A stretch of DNA of 64,000 nt from Gossypium raimondii (Eukaryota; Streptophyta; Magnoliopsida; Malvales; Malvaceae): positions 1,984,001 through 2,048,000 of the forward strand of contig NC_068570.1 in the NCBI RefSeq assembly GCF_025698545.1. The letters are read 5' to 3'. Positions 10,656 through 21,700 of this stretch are shown piece after piece (positions within the stretch are counted from its first letter, which is position 1; every line of letters starts with the position of its first letter). The notes beneath the pieces are model-generated. The model did not search any database. It saw nothing but the letters and a program-made list of their open reading frames with translations, and was not told the origin of the DNA. Both the position numbers and the translations under genes were made by a program.

Positions 10656-12759
10656 TTACATTGATCGAGCCATAACATTAAAAGCTGTTTTGTTTCTCCT
10701 TCTTGCTCTTTCCATATCTCTCCAATTTTTTCCCTTTACAATCAAAGGTTCTTCAATTATGGTGGACAGACCTGAAAACAAAAAAAAGGGGTCACAAGCA
10801 AAAAAGTCATAAAACATTACATTCACTTTAGCAGCATGCCATGTTGCAGAATATTTATATATGTACGTACTGTATGTATATATATATAACTTTGTACTAT
10901 ATATCAAGTAAATGCTCACCAGATGCTATACTTTTCTTCTCCATCATCATCATCATCATTTGCCTCATCATTTCATCACATTCTAGCTGATGATCATCTT
11001 CATTGCTACTTATCTCATAATCATCGTCTGATCTGGTGAACTTGGACTGCGCATTGACAAACAACCACGTGGCTTCCATCTGTTTGCTGATCATACGAGC
11101 TGCATAGTATGGGATCTTCACACGCTTGTTGGTGGTGGTTGTGGTTACTGAGTTGATGAACATTATACAATCCATTAAGCTCTCTTTAGCTAACCCTTTC
11201 ATATCATAAGCTTGTGATCTTCTCCATAAGCTTTTACCATGAGAATTAGTAGGGTTAGAGAGACAAAGAGCTCGAGTTGAGTCTCTAATGGCAGCATCAG
11301 GGTCTCTAAGTAGTAAATAACATTGAGCTCTATTGCTATAAAGTACCATTCTTTCTTTACGAAGCTTCAAAGGACATGTATCCAAGGCTTCATTATACAT
11401 CTTTATGGCTTCCTCTACATCGCCTAACCAAAACACATGGTTAGCTTGTTGTTTTATAAGGTTCACTAACACCCTTTTTTCTTCTATTTTTTCAACTGAC
11501 ATGGTTTTTTCTCTCTTTCTTCTTTCTACTTTCAACTCCCATGTTTGTTGCAGAGCTTTTAAGACATGGCTATTCTTGATTCTAAATTTGCTTTGTTTAT
11601 AATCCAAAAGAAGGGTTTTTGTAATGTTTTCACCCAAGTTTGATCTATCACCAAGGCTTTTGAGTTCAACTAAATCGATGAGAAACATGGTGACAATCTC
11701 AATAACCTTGTACCTTGTATCTATGTCTTTGAGAAGCAATAACAGACAATCAATCCCCATGTATTGCCAATCATCTGATGATCTAGAAAGATGACAAAGA
11801 TTCTCCAACACTTGTTTTGATTCAGAGATGTTTTGTCTTCCATATTTGCTGTAACACAAGATTCTAATCAATCCCACACCAGCTGGTGATGAATGGTTCA
11901 CTAATCCACCCCACATCCCACATAAATCAACCAAGAACCCTTGGTTACAAATAAGGTTCAATGATCTTTCTTTACAAGCAAAACAGTTGAGTAGGTACAA
12001 AGACCAACACTGTAACTGGCTAGCCCATTCTTCAGCTTTTCGGTTCTCCATTTCCAAACCACCAACTCCTCTTGTAAGCAAATCACAATGATATTTTGAT
12101 CTTTTGTTATCATCTTTAACACCAACGAACTTAGTATACACTTGATCAAGACAAGTTGAAGCTAAGTTCATTGTGAGTCTCACCAGTTCTTCTTCATAAG
12201 CAGCTACAGCTTCAAATGTTCTTTCATAGCTTGCAAGGTGACCAAGAGCTCGAACAGCTACTCTTTGTTCAACCCAACTTATCTTCCCTCTTAAAAGCTC
12301 CATTAATGGAGGTATAACACCAGCAAGTACAGCTTTCTCTGCAAACTCAACCTTGTTCATAGTATAAGAACCAATAACATGAGCTGCATAATAAGGGATG
12401 TAAATGTTTTGATCCCTTAATAACCAGCTTCTATCATTGGTTCCTTTCTCGAGTAAACTCACCATGCAATCAAAGATACCAAGGGATATAAACTCAGGAT
12501 CATCTGGTTGTGCCATTGCTATGTTCCACAAACCACTTAACACCAAAACATGTTGTTGGTCATCTCTATTGATAACTGACATTTCCTTGAAACAAGTTGC
12601 TAAACCAGACCTTCTTAAAGATGTGTCTGGTTCTTTCATGATACAAAAGAAACAACATGGATTGTTACACATTTGGTCCATAACCATGTCGTTTATGGTT
12701 TTAGGAGGAGTGGTGTTAAAAATTGAGGTCATCTTCCCTTTTTTGTTGAGGGAATCCAT
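10656..12759 (-). CDS. ARM-repeat/TPR-like superfamily protein
   Basis: Two exons, 12759-10920 and 10771-10656, joined in phase 1 (SIAS-G-LSTIIEEP), give about 651 residues. The start is the ATG at 12759 (MDSLNKKGK); the frame runs further upstream without an ATG. The N-terminal two thirds are helical ARM-like repeats (for example AAHVIGSYTMNKVEFAEKAV and VIPPLMELLRGKISWVEQ). The C-terminal third has TPR-like helices (ANHVFWLGDVEEAIKMYNEAL, VLYSNRAQCYLLLRDPDAAI, SLWRRSQAYDMKGLAKESL). A run of methionines (MMRQMMMMMM) near the end comes from an ATG repeat, a possible length-variable site. It resembles Arabidopsis proteins annotated as ARM-repeat/TPR-like; the molecular role is unknown, and the TPR part suggests chaperone or protein binding. 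The short second exon carries the conserved basic tail NWRDMERARRRNKTAFN. Confidence 0.9.
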
Positions 12760-12811
12760 TGGTTTTAAGAACAAAGATTTGAAACAGGGTTAGGGTTTTG
12801 TTTTCTGGTAC

Positions 12812-12824
12812 TATATAAATATAC
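12812..12824 (-). promoter_or_regulatory. Candidate TATA box for the ARM/TPR gene
   Basis: Minus-strand TATATTTATATAG lies about 55-65 bp before the ATG at 12759, implying a leader of roughly 25-30 nt. This is by sequence only. Confidence 0.45.
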
Positions 12825-13167
12825 AAGGTGGATAAGTAGTGTAATGACACCTAGCGGCGCATGGATGATGGAATCATCTTTGCTATATTTGAAACAAAGC
12901 AAAATGTGTGCTGTTTGCCTCTTTTTCTCGAGAAAAAAAAAAGGGGTAGTAAAAAAATTTTCACAGGTTTACTGAGAGGTGATTCCAGTGAATGAACTAC
13001 AAAATCTGACATATATTGTACTTGTTGTGTTTATTTAATAGGTGGATGAGAAATGATTAATTTAGCATCTACCATTTGCAAGGTCTAGAATCCTGTTATG
13101 TTTGTGAAGTTTCGGGTTTGAGTTTTATATTGAAACAGCTTTGTCTCTTCGTTCATGTTCTTTGAAT

Positions 13168-13519
13168 TTAATTAAGGGTTAATTTTTATAAGAGGTACTT
13201 AAATGTGACACACGATTAATAATATGATGATGCGTGATAACCTCACATTTTGACACATGATAAAAATTAATAAAATATTAAAAAAATATATATTTTTTGC
13301 CACATGTCAAAATGTGAGGTTGTCATGTATCACCATATTATTGATCGTTATTACCATGTCAACATATTTTAATGGGGTTAGTCAGATACCTAAGAGAAAT
13401 ACCAAGTTAACTTACTGTTTTCAAGTTCAGGTACCAGTTAGTTCGAAAAGAAAAGTTTAGATTCTAGTTGGGTATAAGTTGTCAAGTTCCAAGTAGGTAT
13501 ATATTAATCCATTAATTAA
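13168..13519. mobile_element. Foldback MITE, TTAATTAA ends
   Basis: The outer arms pair (TTAATTAAGGGTTAATTTTT on the left, reverse complement TTAATTAATGGATTAATATA on the right). Inner arms at about 13214-13260 and 13300-13348 also pair (TGATAACCTCACATTTTGAC against GTCAAAATGTGAGGTTGTCA). The whole unit folds on itself. The open frame at 13257-13460 inside it is incidental. Confidence 0.65.
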
Positions 13520-13558
13520 AACTCAATCTAATTATCATAGAGGGTTCAAATAAAAAAG

Positions 13559-13788
13559 GGTAAATATACATTTTGGTATCTTAATTTAGTTTTAAGGTTT
13601 AAAGTGGTACCTAAAGTTTTTTTTTTGTCCAATTAGGTACGTAAACTTGAATTCAAGAATTGAACCTAAACTTTTTTTGGTCCATTTAGGCACGTGACCT
13701 AATTAGACAAAAAGAAACTTTAAGTACCAATTTGAATCTTAAAGTCAAATTCAAATACCAAAATATATATTTACCCAAGAAAAACAAG
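13559..13788. mobile_element. MITE with GGGTAAATATAC inverted ends
   Basis: About 230 bp, starting GGGTAAATATACATTTTGG and ending CCAAAATATATATTTACCC. Internal phrases 'tccaattaggtac' and 'ttaagtaccaatttgaa' are shared with 28684-29240 and 58191-58552, so the window holds three members. Confidence 0.75.
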
Positions 13789-14940
13789 AGAGTTAATATA
13801 CCATCCATTAATACTTTCTGGTAAATTGATCAAACGATGACATGGAAGGCTGCAAGTCTGAAATTGAAAATGAAATGCTTTGCAGGTTTGCTTCATTTTG
13901 TAAATTCATTTTCATCTTACTCTTTATTTGATAGTTAAACTAATTGCTTATGTTAAACATACAAAGGCAAGTAATTTGAGGAATTTGTGTCCCTCCATTT
14001 ATGATCAAAACTCAAAAGCATCCAAATTCGTATGCAACCTTGAAGAACACCCTCCATAGTCATCACTGTTGGAAACCTTTTTGCAACATCATCCAGTCGT
14101 CGTTGAATTTAATGATACCAGGAGGTTGGTAACTCTCATCTCACAAGTGGTTTAAAGATTTTCACCTTAAAACCAAAGAATTATGATTCAGTGTCCCACC
14201 TTCCTTCCTTGAAGATAACAATACTTCTCGTCAAGAACTACAGCACTTCAAGCTAGCTAAACCCACATAAATCTGAGGCAAAGCAAGCCAATCACCATAG
14301 ACACCTCAACAGAACAAACCCATCAATCCTATAGATATTCCTTTACATTCCAATAAATTTTTTTTCCATACTTCAAAATCTATAACTTTACGCATAATAC
14401 ATGACTAGTAACAACATTTAATTAAATAAATATAATCATATTTTCGTATTCATATATAGAACAATGTTTTTAGTGGTTAGATACCTAATTGAACTCTTAA
14501 TTTCTCATATTGCTTTTTTCCCACTTCTCTCTCTCTTTTATTTTCTTTTTACACAACACATTACATTTTCTAAAACCTGTTTTGTCTTATGTGACCAAAC
14601 AAACAGCAGTTAAACTGTAACAACATATGATTAGTCAAATATCTTCGAAAATCTCCAAAAATACTATTCCAAAAAAACTCAGATTAATACAAGTTTCTAG
14701 ATTCCCTGTGCATACTTGTCATCATACTGTCTGGAAACTTAGGTTTATTTTTGTTAAGTTCATCAAATCTGATGTAACTTCGATTTCTAAAAGCGATATA
14801 TTCAGTAGGGTTCGACATGTCTACAACAAAATACCCTTTTTATACCAAGGTTTTAACCTTTTGCTGAATCTGCCATGTTTAACTTTTGATTCACCAAAAT
14901 ATATAAAAGAGTTCACCAATCAAACCAATTCGCTTCTTTT
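13789..14940. other. Intergenic DNA, nothing recognised
   Basis: AT-rich. The open frame at 14627-14947 contains no recognisable family and sits next to a degenerate repeat tract, so it is not called. Confidence 0.4.
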
Positions 14941-15420
14941 GTATTAATTTTAGATTTAGGTTATTTTATGTTTGCATCATTTCGGTTTTAGTTTATTTAC
15001 GTCTGAAGTTTGTTTTTTTTAGATTGGATTATTACAGATTTAAAAGGCATTTTTGGTTTGAATTATTTCGAGTTTAAATTGTTTCAAGTTTAAACATTTC
15101 AAATTTATATTCTAGATTATTTAGGGTTTTAGTTGTTGAAATCTCCAACTATAAAAGAAAACAAGTAGCTATCAATTCTTTGGGTCGAATTAATTTTAAA
15201 AATTTTGAGTCATGTCAATTCAGATTAAATTCTGGGTTTGGAGTCCATTTTAGTTTTGGGGAATTTCATTCGGATTTAAAACTTGAGTTTTTGGGGTCGA
15301 GTTATTACAGGTTCAGATAATTTCAAGTTTAGGTCAATTCGAGTTTGAGTTAAATAAATTATATTATTGAATTTTGATGATCAAATCAATTTAGTTCGAA
15401 TTTAATTTTATATTAATCTA
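14941..15420. repeat. Degenerate GTTTAAGT/TTTCGAG repeat tract
   Basis: Many diverged units such as 'atttcgagtttaaa', 'tttcaagtttaaac' and 'aattcgagtttgagtt' follow one another. The complementary style is seen at 560-700 and 17405-17650. It looks like decayed minisatellite or element filler; no function is suggested. Confidence 0.5.
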
Positions 15421-16174
15421 ATGGAATTTCCAAGATTGAAAGATACACAATGGACCAATCTCTTTCAATCCAACCATTTCTCTTGTCATGATAATTGCAA
15501 ATGCAATGTTTGAGGGACCACAATTTCAATATCAAGTACCAAGCAAAGCTCTGTATATAAATATAGCACAAACAATTGAGCAATAGATTAAACCAAAATT
15601 AGTACAAATGTTTGAAGGTCTCAAGATTATGCGGCTACTATATAAAACATGCTGTATATAGAAGAAAACTTCATGAAAAGTTGGTCCAAAGAGTTTTAGA
15701 TTATTAATAATTTAGTACAAAGTGATACTATTTTTGTTCCTAACGTAGTGAAGTTTCTAAATGTACATTTAGGTGGGGGTATTGGGATGTGCATAAATTT
15801 TGTAATTTTCTTTCATACTTTTACAGTGTAATCCACGTGGAAAGTAAGTGCGTTGGTTCCTAAGTTCATGATGATTAAAGACTGGATTCGAAATCTAAGT
15901 TCACTGGAGAAAGTGAAAATAGGGGGCATCGATTTTACTTATGAACTGCTTAACTTTAATCACGTAATTATCATACGTGGAGTTTGATGAAAGGATCTTC
16001 AATGAAATCCTTACCACACAATTGTGTTAGGTTATAGATTTACCACACAATCCTTACACACTTGATTTTCTGTTCTGAAAGAATTACTCTGGATTAGAAT
16101 TGTTGTTGTTTGATTTGAGAATAGTTATGCTAAGAACAGGATTTCAATTTAGAACGGCTTTCATTTGAGAACAA
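15421..16174. other. Intergenic DNA, nothing recognised
   Basis: No gene or defined repeat was found. Confidence 0.4.
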
Positions 16175-16330
16175 TTATGCAACACTCCTAACTCGTATCC
16201 GTTATCGGATTAGGGCCACGAAGTATTACGACACGTATCGAAACAATTAACATCATTAATCCATTCAAGTCCCCATTCCATTGATTGCATAATTACATTT
16301 GTGAACCTTAAATCGAGCTTACGGGGCCTT
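16175..16330. mobile_element. Possible Ty3/gypsy-type LTR fragment
   Basis: A relatively GC-rich island (ACTCCTAACTCGTATCCG, GGATTAGGGCCACGAAG) resembles terminal sequence I associate with plant gypsy elements. No domains, ends or target duplication are visible. It is a relic at best. Confidence 0.3.
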
Positions 16331-17104
16331 AAAAAGAGTTTATCAAAAAAATTAACCTAAATGTAAGCTCAATTTCTAAACTATTTAGAAAATGGAAAAT
16401 TGTCTTCTTATCTCCTTTAAAAATTGCAAAAAGTTTAATATAATCTAATGGTAAATTGCATTTTGTCCTCTTAAAATTTAAATTTCATTTTTTACCCCTC
16501 CAAAATGAAAGATTTATAATTTAATCCCTTCAGAAATGGTAAGATTTTATGTTAATGCAATGATACAATTGCATTTTAGTTATAATCGAATCCGACTCCC
16601 AAAACAAAATTGGTGTTGTCCCTAACCAATGGTGCATGAGACATATGAATTGATCAGACCGGGAATCAATTGGAGTACCAATCCTAAGAGTAGTAACAGA
16701 TCAATTGAAATGAGAACCGATACAAACTAATCGAATCCACTAAAAACTTTATTGAACCGATTTTTTTATGAATTTTTAATCGAACCGACGAGTAAATGAT
16801 TTAACCGATTCGATTATCAATCTAGTTCTAAAAATATTAATGATATATCAAATATTATTATCTTTTTAAATATCATGGTGTTCAAAACTTTCCTCCTAGA
16901 ATGAACATACATAGATAATTATTGAGTGACAAAAAGTGTAAAATGCATGCATTTGAAAGTTGATTGCTTTTAAGTTAGGCAGATTTGCACCCTAAATTAA
17001 TTTCTTGGCTGCGCCTCCAATCCCACTATGGAACTCAACATTTTATATTCTTCCCTCTTGTCCTCTACCCTTAGGGTTTTGGGGGTTTTTATTATTATTT
17101 AATT
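16331..17104. other. Intergenic DNA with fragments of dispersed repeats
   Basis: 16430-16560 carries phrases of the kind 'gcattttgtcctctt...acccctccaaaatg' seen also near 42885-43095 and 54340-54590. 16560-16850 is rich in 'aaccgattcgat' words like those at 25690-25830. There is no gene. Confidence 0.4.
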
Positions 17105-17396
17105 TAACTTTAGTATAATTTGATTTTTTTTTTCAAATATAGTGTCTGATTTTGACAAACGTTAATATCATTAACATTAAATCATAAAAAATTTAAACTT
17201 AATAATATTAGCAATTAATTTTCATCAAATTAATCTTAAAATTGAATTAAACAGTAAAAAGTTATTATCGTTACCTTTTAGTACCAAAATATATAACTTT
17301 TGTCAAACATAAGTACAATATTAGACCAAAAAATAACACAAATATCACATTAAAAAAAGTGTTAAACTGAAGCACCAAATGATATATTAAGCTATA
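17105..17396. mobile_element. Foldback MITE fragment, family shared with 27283-27745
   Basis: The reverse complement of 17275-17396 (GCTTAATATATCATTTGGTG ... TATATATTTTGGTACT) aligns by eye with the left arm at 27283 onward (GCTTAATATATCATTTGGTA). The left arm here is more decayed. Confidence 0.55.
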
Positions 17397-17404
17397 ACAA
17401 GAAT

Positions 17405-17650
17405 TTGAGAACTTGATTTGATCAATCCAAACTTAAATTATTTTCGATTTAATTTGACCTTAAAAATCAATAGTTTGAACCCAAAATTGAAATGATTCGA
17501 ACTCAAAGTAATTTGAACCTAAAATGACGTGAACTTAAAGTGATCAAAACTTAAAACAATCCAAACTCATGACTGAGCATTGAGCCTATTGATCCAAATC
17601 TGAGATTTATTCAAACCCAAATATCCAAGTCTAAAATTGAGCCAAACACT
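17405..17650. repeat. Degenerate 'TTGAACCTAAAATGA' repeat tract
   Basis: Successive diverged units (cgaactcaaagtaatttgaa, cctaaaatgacgtgaactta) resemble the reverse complement style of 14941-15420. No function is apparent. Confidence 0.5.
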
Positions 17651-17652
17651 AG

Positions 17653-17990
17653 TAAAAGTACCATAGGGGCCTCGGTACTAGGAGTCGGATTGTATTTTAC
17701 ACTCTCTACAAAAAAAAAGAGAGCAAATTGGTTCCTATACGTTAGATCAAAGAGCAAGCTGGTCCTTCTGTTAAAAGGTCAGATATTTCTACTGTTAAAA
17801 ACTATTCCATGTATATCACTATGGTGTATACGTGGCACACCATGTGTAACTATCTTGTTATTCTATCAACCACGACAATTTTTAACAATAAAAATAGATG
17901 AAATTTTTAACGAAAAGGATAAATTTATTCTTTAATCTAATTTAAAGAGATTAATTTATCTATTTTCGAATAAAAATAATAAAATACAAA
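17653..17990. mobile_element. MITE of the AAAGTACCATGGAGG family, copy 1
   Basis: The left end AAAAGTACCATAGGGGCC is followed by 'taggagtcggattgtatttta', 'cgttagatcaaagagcaa' and an inverted second half (atagatgaaatttttaacg). Related copies are at 29682-29995, 39980-40350 and 52031-52850. Confidence 0.65.
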
Positions 17991-18356
17991 TTTAAGCACA
18001 TTTCTTCAACTATTGAACAATTTGGACGAAAAGGTCCATCTTGAACAGAATTATTTGTATCATATGATTTGGGCTTGGGTATTAGAAGAAAGTCCTCTAC
18101 TTTCGTAATTCAAAGGTCCAAACTTTTTTTCTCTCAAAGACGAAATAGAGAAGCAAAAACCCAAGCTTCTACTGTACCCAAAAGAATACCCTCACTTCCC
18201 AATCCGAATCCCTTCTTCAATTCTCTTCCTTTTCGTGGAAAATCAATTCCATAGTCTTTGACAACGAATTGGGTTTCTTACAGTTAAGGTTAAATCACTC
18301 TCATTTCCCAGTTTTGATTAACATCTCTGCTTTTATTCACAGCTAAGAAGACAAAA

Positions 18357-19657
18357 ATGATTACAAACTTCAACGGGTTTGGTGTTGGCATTGGTATACC
18401 CATGTTTATTTTACACTTCTTTTCAATATTCTATTAAATTAAATTGTCTTTGAGCTTTTTTTCTGTTTTTTTTTTTGTCAATTTTGTTCACAGGTTTTGG
18501 TGTTGGGTGTGGTTTTGGAGTTGGATGGGGTTTTGGAGGTCTGTTTTCTTTAATCCACCTTCAAGTTCTATTTTTTAGCTTAATCAATGCATAATGTTTT
18601 TCAATTTGGTTGAAAATTTTGTACCTTTATTATTCATGTTATTTCATTCAAGTAAAAGTTTCATAATTTGTGAGACATGGACTTTGGACATCGAGGAATT
18701 TCATAGACTTTTGTTTTTTTGCTTTGATTGTGGTAAAGTAGCAAGGAGACCCTTGTACTAGTAGGAGCTTGATGGTTATTCTTTCAGCTATGTCTGTTTT
18801 ACAGGGACTAGTTTGTTCATTTTTTGAGTAGAGAGGGCAAAATACAATCTGACACTTAGGGGCCTCCATGATACTTTTACCCCTTGGGTGTTGATGCTAG
18901 TTGAAGGTTTGCATACTCTAGATTGAATTGTTGATGTCAAATGAGAATGAAGTACCAATGATGATCTCTTCATCATCATTCAGGGTTTAGGGTTTTGTTT
19001 TCGCTGTTTCATCTATAGAGTCTTTATCTTTGCTCGAATCATGATAGTTAGAAGGTTACGAGGCAAGAATGCATCAATGCATATCGAATCAGTAATGGGG
19101 TTTGTGTCTTTGTAGTATCTTTTCTTTAATGAAGTGGATGGGATTTCCAGCCCTTCGTTTTTGTTATCCTTTTGTCTTTATCGGCTAGTAAGAATATCAT
19201 TAAGGATGTTGACACTAATATGTTGAATTTCGATGATAAATGGTTTATTGTTGTCGATCCATTACAGTTTTGCCTTCGATGTTCTACAATCTTACGTTTA
19301 CTAGGACGCTTTCGGGTCATTTTTTTCTAAACATCTTTATTAATGCGTTTCTCACCTGCAGGTATGCCTTTGAATATCTTAGGATTCGGTGCAGGTATTG
19401 CTTTAATACTTACTCAACTAAAACAAACCCTTCATTAATCAGCTTTGCTAATGCTAATGAATTATTCTCTATGCGAAGGTGGAGGCTGTGGGATTGGTTT
19501 TGGCCTCGGATGGGGCTTTGGTTCTGCCTATGGTAGCCAATACAGATCCTCTAGGGTGACATTCCAAGGCTTAGAATTTGGCAAAGATGACCGAAGGCAG
19601 AACGGTAAGTTAAACGAAAAACCAAAAAACACCAAGGAAAATCGTCTGTCGCAGTAA
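18357..19657 (+). CDS. TGD5: TGD5-like small glycine-rich plastid-envelope protein
   Basis: Four small exons, 18357-18393, 18494-18538, 19362-19394 and 19479-19657, all joined in phase 1 inside Gly codons, encode 97 residues. The protein is Gly/Phe-rich and hydrophobic from residue 6 to about 56 ([49 protein letters not shown]). A conserved polar segment [13 protein letters not shown] and a charged, variable tail follow. The Arabidopsis counterpart TRIGALACTOSYLDIACYLGLYCEROL5 (about 92 residues) sits in the chloroplast envelope and works with TGD1, TGD2 and TGD4 in moving lipid from the ER to plastids; that role is transferred from the family. The glycine-rich stretch probably spans a membrane. 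A strong donor (ACG|GTAAGT at 19605) inside the last exon could create a different C-terminus. There is no sign of damage. Confidence 0.82.
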
Positions 19658-20428
19658 TTTTGTTTTTCCCTCGGTTTTGAGTTAAATGAACAACCGAAAA
19701 ACACCACTGAGATATGAAATTTATATAAATGTTGTATTTGTTTTTACACTTCAATAACAATGGAGTTTTTGCTTAGAATTGTGATCCCTTGATTAATTCC
19801 CTTCATTTTATCTTCAAGTTGCAGTCCTTTTGATTGTTGGTGTTAAAAATGATCATAGGAAAGAGAATTACCATGTTCAAATTCAATAAAAATGGAAAAT
19901 GGGAAATTATCATTACCATGTTGAATGATTTTGGGGAATGCAGGTGTTCATGGACTGAACTTATATATGGTATCAGCTTTATATATTGATTTCTCAAACT
20001 TGGTCCAACTATTTGAGTTTCAAATTTTGTTTCAACTTGTAAATGCTTAACCTAAACATTTTTAGGCTCATTCATATGTTTTAATTTTTATAAATATATG
20101 TTTTTATTTCATATTTAATAAATTTATATATGTTTATTAATATTTTAAACTAAACAATTTAAATATCTTTTAATATTTGCATCATAAATTTTATATAAAA
20201 CTTATTATTAAATTGGTGTCACGAGTTTCTTTTTAAATTGGTGTTATGAGCTAATTAAATATCAACTTAGTTAAGTAAAAGACTAAAATCGAAATTTCTT
20301 TTAATTTTAAGAAAATATAATTATAAGCGTAATCATGATATTTAATTTTTGTATATAATTTTTACTTAAAAATAAAGTATATAATTTCAAATAAATATAT
20401 TGACTTTAAAAATAATAAACTACACTGC
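19658..20428. other. 3' flank of the TGD5-like gene
   Basis: AT-rich. An in-frame alternative terminal exon from 19944 is possible (acceptor AATGCAG). Otherwise nothing was recognised. Confidence 0.4.
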
Positions 20429-20935
20429 TAGTCTTTAAGTTATGGTTAAGTTTTTTTTGTGTTTTGGCCATTTAATTAAAAGAAGTTACAATTTGTTCAC
20501 TAAGTTATTCAAAAGTTTTTCATTTAAATCATTGCTCGTTAAATTGATGTTATACGGTTTTTCTATTCACATTGTATGCACTAATCGAAAGCTTTCTTTC
20601 CTCTCCTCTTTTATAATTTAGCTTTTTTTAATAAAACAGTTTTAAATGTCACGAATCTACAAATCAAAATTCAAACAGATTTTCTTTTATCTCCAAAGCT
20701 ATTTGTCAAATTAACTTGGATCTAAGACATATTCTTGTATTCGTCGATGAATACTAATCCACTATACCAATCGTCAAATCGTCACTTGGAGCTCGCCGGC
20801 AAAATTTAAAAACAAACAATTTAATAACCTAATGACTTAAATAAAAACTTTTGAAATAATTCAATAAACTAAATAAAACTTTCGAATAGTTTAGTGATCA
20901 AATTGTAACTTCATTTTTCGAATATAATATTTTTA
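20429..20935. mobile_element. Foldback MITE, about 500 bp
   Basis: The left arm (20429-20540, '...gttacaatttgttcactaagttattc...') pairs with the inverted right arm (20818-20935, '...gaatagtttagtgatcaaattgtaac...'). The centre contains a GC-richer unpaired part (cactataccaatcgtcaaatcg). No coding capacity. Confidence 0.55.
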
Positions 20936-21700
20936 TTCAAATCTTTTTAAAAATCGGTCAAACTTTTAAATTTTGAGTGATAACATAAAACTGCTGTTAA
21001 TTCATAAGAGGACTTTGATTATGTCAAACCAAAAATCATAACTTGTACCTTAAGCAACCTTATAGCCTACTTTATGACATTAGGATCATGCTTTTCACAT
21101 TCAACCATGAGAAACTTCAAGCAAACTGATTCACTTACCTAAATACTAAAAACATCCCCCCCAACCCCAACCAACATCAAAACATACAAAAACTAAAACA
21201 AAATACATAGAAACCAACAAGGCCAATGCCTCCACAATTTAAAACTTGAGGGGCACTTTATTGCAAGACAACAAGATGATGTTCCAAATGTTTAGCCCAC
21301 AAATATTCATAATGTTTAGACATTCCTTCACGTTATTTCGAGTTTAAGTTAAATTCACACATTAGTAGCATACAAATCATTTCAGTTACTAGAAACATGG
21401 GTGCTTCACCCTTTTTATTTACATGCATAATATACAACAACAATCAATAGTTTCAATTTTTAACCACACGGCGATGTAAACAGGGATATATAGATAAACA
21501 AGGGATAGATTATTCAGTCTAAGGATGATATTTATAATTGGTGGTAAAATATAGTCTTGTTTCTGACCAAGGAGAATGGCCCCTGCGGTCTAGGGGGGAG
21601 ATGAAATCAGGGCGATGCTCTAATCAGTCTTTGGCCTGAAATTTCATGCATGAAGTTATATATATATATACCAGAAGCAGCCTTATGATAAAATAAGTAT
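20936..21700. other. 3' flank of the ACBP3-like gene
   Basis: AT-rich. It probably holds the 3' UTR of the minus-strand gene; no separate gene was recognised. Confidence 0.4.
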
